NCBI GenBank assembly: GCA_964526785.1
Contig: CAZGMJ010000032.1
Coordinates: 1-61,986 of the forward strand
DNA from: CAZGMJ01 sp964526785
GTDB taxonomy: Bacteria; Planctomycetota; Phycisphaerae; Sedimentisphaerales; Anaerobacaceae
Direction: 5' to 3'
DNA length: 61,986 bases
A model generated the notes under the pieces. It had not been told where the DNA came from and ran no database searches. It saw only the letters and a list, made by a program, of their open reading frames with translations. How positions within the stretch are numbered: position 1 is the stretch's first letter; each line of letters opens with the position of its first letter. Shown one piece after another: positions 43,467 through 51,162 of this stretch. The position numbers and the translations under genes are program-made.

Positions 43467-46406
43467 ATGTACGAAGTCAACCGCAAAGTATTATTGTCAA
43501 CTGTTGCGTGTTTTGCTGTTGTGGCGTTTTCTGGTTCAGACGGTGTCATGGCAGATGGGCTGACTGCGGATATCGACCTTGTGCTGCGCGACGCGGTTTC
43601 GCACGACTGGTCAAAGCCGGATGGCGGCAAGAATCTCTTCTTGCATATCGAGGCGCGCGACGGGGTATGGCAGCGTGTCTGGGGCAAGGCCCAGAACTTC
43701 GGAATAGGTGAACATGTCGGCATCGTTAAGTCCGCCGATGTGACCCGGCAGAAGGTTCATCTGGATATCGATATGCTGTTCAACGGCGATTTCTGGGTCA
43801 AGGGAACCTGGTCGGGTTCGTTCAGTATTGCACTGCATCGAATGGCCGACGGAGGGCTTCGCGGCTCGTTTAGGGGCATGTTCAGAGACAGGGACGTTTC
43901 CGGAGTTGTGGAGGGGCGAATGCCGCCGGGACGGCAGGTTGAGAGCGGCTTTGCTCGGCCCGGACTCGATGAGCATCCACGGCTGCTCTTTCGACGAAGC
44001 GATATTCCACGGCTGAAGGAGAAACTCGCTACACCGCTTGGGCAAGCGTATTTCGAACGGGTCCGGGATTCCAATGACATCATTAATCTTGGAGTGTTGT
44101 ATCGGGTCACGGGCGACCAGGCGTATGCCGAGCGGGCAATCCATGTCATCCGTACGAAGTACAAGGACGAGATTCCGGTCTTCGGTTTCGGTTCGGGCGG
44201 ATTCGGCCACGACATCTTCAGAGCGGCGGTTGCGTATGATTTATGCACGGATGCATGGCCGAGGACCTTCAGTGCACAGGTGCGAAAGCAACTATACGAC
44301 TTCACGCTGCGGCACCAGTTCGTGCTAATGACGTCGCACGCGAACTTTCATCCGTGCAGCAACTACTATGGACCCGGCCGGGGTGTGCCCGGCATTTGCT
44401 CGCTGGTGCTTTGGGGAGAGAAGGGTTCCGAACCGGCGAAACCTCGCGACCCAACGGTACGGACCTGGCGGATAAATCCTCCTGTGGGATTCTCACCGGG
44501 AAAGGGAGTTGTCGTAACGGATTTCGACGAAGGGGGATTTCCGCAACACTGGATCTGGAGCGGTCCACTGCCGTATGAGTCCAGCAGGGACGTATTACAC
44601 GCTTCCGGCGGATACGCAAAAGCCCGGCCCGAGGTGGGGACTACCGGTTCTCTGATGGTCAAGAGCGGCTCGTGGTTCAAGAAGGCCTCCTTCACGTTCG
44701 AGACCTGTCCGGCAGAAGCGGTTGGCCCCGAAGGAATCGATCTGGACAAGGCTTTGGGCGACGAACAGCCTTCGGTTACGGTCTACTTCGCGGCCATTCG
44801 CATGCAGAAGGAGAGAATACTTGGATTGTCTCGCGGTTCGGAGGATACGAAGGTCTGGCTGTCCGGCGTGGAACTGGAAGAGGAGCGTTTCTATCAGGTG
44901 CAGCCGGGCGTTCATGCGATGACTATCGAACACAGGACCGACAAGACGAGCGGCATGATTCATGCCCGGCTGCTTGGCTCGGATCACAAGGCTTTCGTTG
45001 ATATGATGCGAACGCACGAAGTACAGCAGACGTTGTGGGAGCAGGACCACGCTCTGTGGGAGAAAACGGGGATGGATCCGACGCTCGAATTGCTGGTGGA
45101 CCGCGGCTGGTTTCAGAACTTCCAGCATTACCGCTGGGGCATCGGCGACGGCGGATTCCAGGCCGAGACAGGCGGCTATGCCAACATTTCGAGCTGGTAT
45201 CCTTCCGTGTATGCGTCCATGTATCCGAACTTCTTCGGCCGCGACGTTTCGCCGTATCCTGATGTCTCCCATATCATTCCGCGCAAGATGATGCAGTCCG
45301 TATTCGCCCCGGATGGTGAAGCGCACGCAATGAAACTCAACAGCGCCACAGGCGTCGATCTAAAATGGATGGCCGCGCATTTCCCGATTATTCCCGATCG
45401 CTATAAGGCCTCGGCTCACTGGGTATGGAACCACCTTGCCCGGGTCAAGGACGAATCGACAGTCGCACGTCTCTTCGGAGGCGAGAAGAAGCAGCTCGAC
45501 GATATAACGCTGGCGCAGACGTTCGTCAACTACCCGCTTGACAGCAAGCCGGTGCATCCGGGTGATGCAATGCCCCACACATGGCGCGCGGATACCTTTG
45601 GATTTTATGTGTTTCGCTCGGGCTGGCAGGGCCATGATGAATGCGTCACACAGGTCTTTCTCAAGGCCGTACCCATCGTGGGCTGGAACCATCCGAACGC
45701 CGGGGCGTTTCAAGTCTATGCGCTTGGCCATCCCTGGACGACCAGCGCCGAGAGCCGCAACGGCGTCAGGCCGCAGGAATCCGTCCTCCTGCTGCCCGAT
45801 GACCAAATTAATCAGGGTTCCTGCGGGCGGCTCGCATACTACGAGGCGAAAGCAGATGGATCGGGGAGTCTGACGATAGATATGAATGACGTCTATGCCG
45901 CGCCATCGAAGGGACTCTACGACAGCATGCTCGTCCGTAATCCCGAACAGCGAAAGCCGTCGGGAATAGAGGGACTGCGGGCCATGGCGTTCGACTTCGG
46001 CGGGAAATGCGGAGCGCCGGTATTGATGGTGCTTCTTGACAGCATCCGAGGCGGGGGCGGGAAGGTCTGGACGTGGCAGAGACCCGAAGCACAGGTGACG
46101 GTCGAGAAGAACGGATTCACGATGGCGTATCCCGATGCGACGATGCGGGCAACGTTTATTACTCCCAGGCCCGTATACATCGAGTCGGTCAGCGAGGCCG
46201 TTCAGATCGGAACGGCCCGCAAGGGTTTTCACGGTACGCTGAATCGCATCAAGGCGACCGGCGGCGATGATTTCTTCGTCGTGTTAACGTTTCAGCACGA
46301 CAACCCGCCTGACGTTCAGATCGAAGGCGAAGGCCTGGAGGCAAAGGTGGCCGTTGGCAAACAGAACATCCACTTCGACGGAGAAAGAATCGTCATAGGC
46401 AGGTAG
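43467..46406 (+). CDS. Secreted heparinase II/III-like polysaccharide lyase with N-terminal beta domain
   Basis: A 979-residue exported lyase-like protein. A signal peptide (about 1-29) is followed by a beta domain of about 120 residues (30-152). This domain resembles the repeats of the protein at 56627-58282. It then has DEHPRLLFRRSDIPRLKEKL, the usual entry to the heparinase-like alpha/alpha toroid. NFHPCSNYYGPG (about 294-305) holds candidate catalytic His/Tyr. In the C-terminal beta-sheet domain, WNHPNAGAFQVYALG matches the family HxHxDxxSFxLYAxG pattern with changes. Such enzymes cleave uronate-containing glycans by beta-elimination. A strong AGGAGGT Shine-Dalgarno sequence lies 5 nt before the ATG. 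It lies 17 nt after the GH-A-like gene. Confidence 0.85.
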   Translation: MYEVNRKVLLSTVACFAVVAFSGSDGVMADGLTADIDLVLRDAVSHDWSKPDGGKNLFLHIEARDGVWQRVWGKAQNFGIGEHVGIVKSADVTRQKVHLDIDMLFNGDFWVKGTWSGSFSIALHRMADGGLRGSFRGMFRDRDVSGVVEGRMPPGRQVESGFARPGLDEHPRLLFRRSDIPRLKEKLATPLGQAYFERVRDSNDIINLGVLYRVTGDQAYAERAIHVIRTKYKDEIPVFGFGSGGFGHDIFRAAVAYDLCTDAWPRTFSAQVRKQLYDFTLRHQFVLMTSHANFHPCSNYYGPGRGVPGICSLVLWGEKGSEPAKPRDPTVRTWRINPPVGFSPGKGVVVTDFDEGGFPQHWIWSGPLPYESSRDVLHASGGYAKARPEVGTTGSLMVKSGSWFKKASFTFETCPAEAVGPEGIDLDKALGDEQPSVTVYFAAIRMQKERILGLSRGSEDTKVWLSGVELEEERFYQVQPGVHAMTIEHRTDKTSGMIHARLLGSDHKAFVDMMRTHEVQQTLWEQDHALWEKTGMDPTLELLVDRGWFQNFQHYRWGIGDGGFQAETGGYANISSWYPSVYASMYPNFFGRDVSPYPDVSHIIPRKMMQSVFAPDGEAHAMKLNSATGVDLKWMAAHFPIIPDRYKASAHWVWNHLARVKDESTVARLFGGEKKQLDDITLAQTFVNYPLDSKPVHPGDAMPHTWRADTFGFYVFRSGWQGHDECVTQVFLKAVPIVGWNHPNAGAFQVYALGHPWTTSAESRNGVRPQESVLLLPDDQINQGSCGRLAYYEAKADGSGSLTIDMNDVYAAPSKGLYDSMLVRNPEQRKPSGIEGLRAMAFDFGGKCGAPVLMVLLDSIRGGGGKVWTWQRPEAQVTVEKNGFTMAYPDATMRATFITPRPVYIESVSEAVQIGTARKGFHGTLNRIKATGGDDFFVVLTFQHDNPPDVQIEGEGLEAKVAVGKQNIHFDGERIVIGR

Positions 46407-46461
46407 TCTTACAGACGCGTTGGCAGAATGCCGTTTGAACGTAGACAAACAAGGAGAACAG

Positions 46462-47283
46462 ATGAGTGGGAAAATGCAGGAATTTTGCATGTGCGTTGCA
46501 GTCGGGTTGGTTTTTCTGATCGCAGTGGCCGTCTTTGGGCAGGGCAGCAGCGATCCGAATACGGCGGCCGTAGTTGACGCAGAAGACACGGTGGGTGAGT
46601 TGGAAACGACCGCGCCTCGAACGTTTGGCGCAAGGGCCGCCGAGATGTGGGAGGGGCTCAAGATTAAGTGGGCTCTGGGCGGCAATACGATGTGGGCGCT
46701 CGGATTTCTGGCGGTGATCGCTCTGGTGTACGCCGTCGATCGCATGCTCTGTCTGCGGCGCGGGCGAGTGGTTCCCGCCCGCCTTGCAGATAAGGCGAAC
46801 GGGCTGTGGCAGAAAGGCCGCTACGCGGAAGTGAAGACGCTCGCGGAGCGAAGCAACAGTTCTCTGGGCAGAGTGATCCTCTTTATCGTTGAGCATCGCA
46901 ATAACTCCTTCGAGACTATCAACGCGGGAGCCGAGGACATCGTTGCGCGGGACTTCTCCGTTCACACAAGGCGGAACTATCCGCTCAGCGCCGTCGGAAC
47001 AATATCGCCGCTATTGGGGTTGATGGGCACGGTATTCGGGCTGATGGGCGCGTTTGCCACCATCGGCGTTGTGGGCAGCATGGACGATCCGGCGGCGCTT
47101 GCCGACGATATCGGAAAGGCGTTGATAACGACCGCCGCGGGCCTGATTCTGGCGGTGCCGTCGCTCGGACTGTACCACTATTTCAAGAATCGCACCAGTC
47201 AGTACGCCGCTATTCTGGGCGAAGAGGTCAGCAACCTGATGAATGCGTGGTTCCTTAAAAAGGAGGCGGATGATGAGAGTTAG
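46462..47283 (+). CDS. MotA/TolQ/ExbB proton-channel family protein
   Basis: A 273-residue ExbB-type subunit of a proton-driven motor. An N-terminal hydrophobic signal-like segment (about 8-25) and a short acidic linker precede the three family TM helices: about 78-98 (NTMWALGFLAVIALVYAVD), 168-192 (SAVGTISPLLGLMGTVFGLMG) and 213-238 (IGKALITTAAGLILAVPSLG). The cytoplasmic loop between the first two is of normal size. AAGGAG 5 nt upstream fixes the ATG at 46462. The stop overlaps the exbD start. In other bacteria ExbBD energises TonB-dependent outer-membrane transport. Here the pair sits inside a lyase operon, 55 nt after the heparinase-like gene. Confidence 0.92.
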   Translation: MSGKMQEFCMCVAVGLVFLIAVAVFGQGSSDPNTAAVVDAEDTVGELETTAPRTFGARAAEMWEGLKIKWALGGNTMWALGFLAVIALVYAVDRMLCLRRGRVVPARLADKANGLWQKGRYAEVKTLAERSNSSLGRVILFIVEHRNNSFETINAGAEDIVARDFSVHTRRNYPLSAVGTISPLLGLMGTVFGLMGAFATIGVVGSMDDPAALADDIGKALITTAAGLILAVPSLGLYHYFKNRTSQYAAILGEEVSNLMNAWFLKKEADDES

Positions 47284-47686
47284 ACTCGATGAGTCCGAAA
47301 GCACTGAAGTCCAGATGGGGCCGCTGATCGACTGCGTGTTTCTCATGTTGATATTCTTCATCGTGATTGCGGTGACGAAGAAGTCGGTGAAGGAACTGGG
47401 GATTCAGTTGCCGGCGCCCGGTGCGGCCGTTGCAGACGTCAAGCCGAAGGATCGAGACCTGGTCATTCGCGTCACGCAGGAAGGAACCATTTACGTCGGC
47501 TCGACCGAGGTGAAGAAACAGGGCGTGCTCGACGCGATTCGTCACGCTCGCCGGGCGAATCCCGATACCAAAGTACGTTTCGAACTGGACGAACGGGCCC
47601 AGGTCAGACATCTGATGCCGATCTGGGATCATCTAATACACTACGGCCTCACGAACTGGGGTATCCGGACGACGATGGAAGAATAG
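47273..47686 (+). CDS. ExbD/TolR family biopolymer transport protein
   Basis: A 137-residue ExbD-type protein. The single TM helix carries the essential protonatable Asp20 in GPLIDCVFLMLIFF. The periplasmic domain contains DLVIRVTQEGTIYVGS and FELDERAQVRHLM, the usual ExbD/TolR fold motifs. Two adjacent ATGs exist; the second has the better spacing (6 nt) from GGAGG and is used. The gene overlaps exbB by 11 nt and is followed 9 nt later by the TonB-like anchor protein gene, so all three are almost certainly produced together. Confidence 0.93.
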   Translation: MRVRLDESESTEVQMGPLIDCVFLMLIFFIVIAVTKKSVKELGIQLPAPGAAVADVKPKDRDLVIRVTQEGTIYVGSTEVKKQGVLDAIRHARRANPDTKVRFELDERAQVRHLMPIWDHLIHYGLTNWGIRTTMEE

Positions 47687-47695
47687 GAAACTGCC

Positions 47696-49027
47696 ATGCC
47701 CCGAACACTGGAACCGAAACCAAGCATGTTGCGCAAGTTCGTTGCACTACTGCTGCATGTGGTCTTCTTCGGCGTGATTGTGTACGTGCTGTTCATAGGC
47801 GACATCACGGCCGAAAAGCAGAGCATCTCCCCGGCCGAACTGCGGAAGGTGGTGGCGGAATACCGTGAGAAGAAACGCGTGCGAATGATCCGGGATGTTG
47901 GCGAGATGCGCGAGAAGATGGCGCAGATGCGGGGCATTCGGGACAAGTGGATGGTGGATGCGGGGGTGACCGCCGATACGAACGAGGCGCTCGAACCGAG
48001 CGAGCGACAATACCGCAGTCTGTCGACCGAACCGCTCGACGGCCGGAAGCTGCATGGGGTCTATGGCGTGGCCCGGGCGGTCGAGCAGAACATGGTGACG
48101 TTGTACCGCGAATTTCTGGCCGCACGCATGATGGGACTCCAGCAGGGATTTCTATATGAAGAAGCCTACGAGGCATCGGCCACGCCCCGGCCCACCCGTC
48201 TGGACCTTGACACCGAGGCGCTGTATCGCGATATCAGCACCGTTGACGAGAGCGGCGGACTCGAAGCGTTTAAGCGGCAGATCAAGAACTCGACGATCGA
48301 AGTGCGCGAGATGTCGGAGAACTGTGAGAAACTGCTGGCCTTCACGAAAAAGTCTACGACCGAAACAGGGGACGGGCTGAGCGTGGATATGAGCGCCGAC
48401 GATATTGCGATGCTTGCGTATCGCGGGCCGGAGCTGCTGCCGGATGAACTGGACCGAACACACGAGCCGGATATCGGCAACTTCAACGCCATTCCGGGGC
48501 GAAAGCTCGTCACCGGCGGGCGAACGTCCGAATGGCTGTATGTCGATTCCTGGTATATCATCGGTCCGTTTCCGGGCGACCGCAGGCGCGAGAATCTGGA
48601 CGTGCGATTCGGCCCCGAGGCTAATGTGAACCTGGACGACGTCTTCACGGGCAAGGAGGGGCTGAAGGTCGGATGGGAGTATAAGAAAGTTGGTTTCGTT
48701 GAGCAGGGGGCGGGCCCGAAGACCGCGTACTGGAAGATCGAGCCCAGACGGGTTGTGGCTTATGCGATATATTATGCGTTCACTGAAATATACTCGGATG
48801 CCCCGCGTGAAGTCTGGATCGCGACGGGCACGGACGACTACGGCAAACTGTGGATCAACGACAAGCTCGTCTGGAGGAGCCCGAAAGAACGAAAGCCGTA
48901 CAACGCCACCGAGAATATCCAGCTCGTCAACCTCGCGCAGGGGCAGAACAAGATTCTGTACCGGGTTGAGAACGCGGGCGGAACGATGGGATTCTCGCTG
49001 TTGATACGTCTGGCTGTCGATGGCTGA
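47696..49027 (+). CDS. Membrane-anchored protein of unknown function, candidate TonB-like partner of ExbBD
   Basis: A 443-residue protein with one N-terminal TM helix (about 13-34) starting FVALLLHVVFFGVIVYV. His21 lies four residues after Ala17, mimicking the SxxxH motif that couples TonB to ExbBD. After the TM come a charged, coiled-coil-prone region (about 45-90) and a helical middle (90-240). The C-terminal region of about 160 residues reads as a beta-sandwich: VDSWYIIGPF, IATGTDDYGKLWINDKLVW and QNKILYRVENAGGTMGFSLLI. This resembles carbohydrate-binding jelly rolls. There is no proline-rich linker and no classical TonB C-terminal domain. The function is inferred only from position 9 nt after exbD. 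Confidence 0.8.
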   Translation: MPRTLEPKPSMLRKFVALLLHVVFFGVIVYVLFIGDITAEKQSISPAELRKVVAEYREKKRVRMIRDVGEMREKMAQMRGIRDKWMVDAGVTADTNEALEPSERQYRSLSTEPLDGRKLHGVYGVARAVEQNMVTLYREFLAARMMGLQQGFLYEEAYEASATPRPTRLDLDTEALYRDISTVDESGGLEAFKRQIKNSTIEVREMSENCEKLLAFTKKSTTETGDGLSVDMSADDIAMLAYRGPELLPDELDRTHEPDIGNFNAIPGRKLVTGGRTSEWLYVDSWYIIGPFPGDRRRENLDVRFGPEANVNLDDVFTGKEGLKVGWEYKKVGFVEQGAGPKTAYWKIEPRRVVAYAIYYAFTEIYSDAPREVWIATGTDDYGKLWINDKLVWRSPKERKPYNATENIQLVNLAQGQNKILYRVENAGGTMGFSLLIRLAVDG

Positions 49028-49068
49028 ATGTGATTGCGGGCCCTTGCGAAGATAATCATGGAGAGCAC

Positions 49069-51036
49069 ATGGACTTGACTCTTTTAGCAAACCGGCAGAA
49101 AGACAATAAGCGTGGAATGCAGTTCGGATGCTTTGCACGATGTTGGGTAATAGGCGTCCTTGCTGCACTGATGTCTTTCGGCGAGATTGGGGCGGCGTAC
49201 GAGCCCGCGATCCTGACAAGCCATCGGCCTGTTAAACCAGATGAGCATCCCCGCCTTATCGTTCGAGGTGATGGCCTGGCCGTGCTGAAACGCGATGCGC
49301 AGGAACCGTGGGGTCAGCAGATTGTGACTCGCATGAAGCAGGCTCTCAAGTTGATGGAGAAGATGGCAATTACCGGCAGAAACCGCGACGTACTCAAGGA
49401 AGCCGGCTTCGAAGCCGCCGGACACGGCGCCATCTATGCTCTGGAGGCATCGCAAAGCTCTGCCGCAGCCGCGAAGAAGATAGCAATCACAGAGGTGGTT
49501 CTATATCCGCTCACCTCCAGGCTAAGCATGATGGACCGGCTTTCGCGCCTTGGCGGCACTGCGATTGCATACGATCTGTGCTACGATGCGTGGGACGAGA
49601 CAACTCGTAAGAAGGTCCGTACATTTCTGCTCAGGGAGTCGCAGAGGGTAATTGATGCCGTGAAAAACGAAGGTATTGATCATGCGGATGGACCCGAGGC
49701 AGTCACCGCATGGGCTACTGCGGGGCTGGTCGAGCTTGCGGTGCTTGGGGACCATGAAGATCCGCAGGCGGGTGACCGAATTGCCGCCTGCGAACGCAGC
49801 GTGATCGCATATATGGAAGAAGCGGTGGCCGAACATGGCGTCGGCCTCTACGGTGAGTCGGTGAAACAGGCCGCCTTCGCCTCCGGCGTTCTGCCTTTCG
49901 TACACGCCAATCGGCTTGTGCTCGGACGCAATCTGGGCAACCATCCCGCCGTACAGAACGTTCTCGTACCCATGGTCTACCAGACGATCCCGGAAGTTGG
50001 CATGCCCGTCATTGGCCCGGGGACAATGGCCAAGGACCGCTCGGGCCTGTTCGCCATGGCCGGTGCGTTCATTCCAAAGCAGGACAAACCTCCGGTCATC
50101 TGGCTCTTCGAACAAATCGGTGGAGACAAATACCAGGGGGTTGTCCGGCCGCATCAGGGGCTCTACATGCTGGGCGCCGGTCTGCATGGTATTGAGGCGA
50201 AAGCTCCACAGAACCGGTGGCCTCGCTATCTGCAGAGCAGACAGGCGAACGTGGGATTGCTGCGCAGCCGCTGGCGGGATAAGGACGACATCGTCGCCAT
50301 GTTGCATGGCAGAGACCTGAGAATACTCGGCATGGGTGCTCAATGGGCAGCCCACAGGGGCGTTCATTCCACTCGATGGAGCGACGCGCCCGGCATCGGC
50401 GCCCTGGGGAACGTGTTCGGTTTTCATGCAAACATGTACCAAACATCTGTGAGCGGTGAATTGACGCATTTCCAGGTTCTTGCTGACGGTGAGAGAGCGA
50501 GCATGACTATGTTGCTCAAAGGCGAGGTGGCGCGACTAAAGTCGTCGGTGGTCCTGAAGGACAAAGTGAACGGCGAAAAACGTGAGCGGGATGTGCCCGT
50601 GCCGACGGCCGGATCGTTCACCGGATACAGGGCGCTCGCCGTAGACTACACCGGGCTCTGTGGGGCGCCGGCGCTATTTGTCCTGGCCGATCGGATTGAA
50701 GGTGCGGGCCAGGCCCCGAGAAGTTGGGTGCTGCACGCAGGTTATGAAAGCACATTTGTGCTCGATGGACCGAGTTTCACCATCACGAATGAAGATACGA
50801 CCCTCCGCGGCACGGCTGTCTTCCCCGAAGGCATTGTTTTTCGCGGCGAATCGAATCCACCTTACACTAATTTCATACATTTCCAGACCGACAGTCCCGA
50901 AATTCAGATTATCATGACTCTTCAGCAAGGTGAGGCGCCGAATGTCATAAACACCGGCAAGTCCCTGTTGGCCGGAGTACGCGTGGGCCCGCAAATGATA
51001 AAGCTCTCGGGCGACAAAATCGAATTGACCGACTAA
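49069..51036 (+). CDS. Secreted heparinase II/III-like protein lacking the usual active-site motif
   Basis: A 655-residue exported protein. It has a signal peptide (about 17-43) and the toroid entry motif PDEHPRLIVRGDGLAVLKRD shared with the other paralogues. A helical region (DRLSRLGGTAIAYDLCYDAWDE) is followed by a C-terminal beta domain. In that domain the HxHxD-type motif of heparinase-like enzymes cannot be recognised; the aligned area reads VAMLHGRDLRILGMGAQWAAHRG. It may therefore be a diverged enzyme or a binding protein. GGAG lies 5 nt before the ATG. It is the last gene of the first operon, 41 nt after the TonB-like protein, and converges with the minus-strand paralogue. Confidence 0.72.
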   Translation: MDLTLLANRQKDNKRGMQFGCFARCWVIGVLAALMSFGEIGAAYEPAILTSHRPVKPDEHPRLIVRGDGLAVLKRDAQEPWGQQIVTRMKQALKLMEKMAITGRNRDVLKEAGFEAAGHGAIYALEASQSSAAAAKKIAITEVVLYPLTSRLSMMDRLSRLGGTAIAYDLCYDAWDETTRKKVRTFLLRESQRVIDAVKNEGIDHADGPEAVTAWATAGLVELAVLGDHEDPQAGDRIAACERSVIAYMEEAVAEHGVGLYGESVKQAAFASGVLPFVHANRLVLGRNLGNHPAVQNVLVPMVYQTIPEVGMPVIGPGTMAKDRSGLFAMAGAFIPKQDKPPVIWLFEQIGGDKYQGVVRPHQGLYMLGAGLHGIEAKAPQNRWPRYLQSRQANVGLLRSRWRDKDDIVAMLHGRDLRILGMGAQWAAHRGVHSTRWSDAPGIGALGNVFGFHANMYQTSVSGELTHFQVLADGERASMTMLLKGEVARLKSSVVLKDKVNGEKRERDVPVPTAGSFTGYRALAVDYTGLCGAPALFVLADRIEGAGQAPRSWVLHAGYESTFVLDGPSFTITNEDTTLRGTAVFPEGIVFRGESNPPYTNFIHFQTDSPEIQIIMTLQQGEAPNVINTGKSLLAGVRVGPQMIKLSGDKIELTD

Positions 51037-51162
51037 AACCGGCGCAGCGACCCGTGTTCGCTTGTGGGCAAACGTATGATCTCATTTCACAATCAGCCGT
51101 CCGTCTACCACACAAGTACCGTCGGACTCACCTTCAGACAGACGGGGCAACCGGTGTGTATC

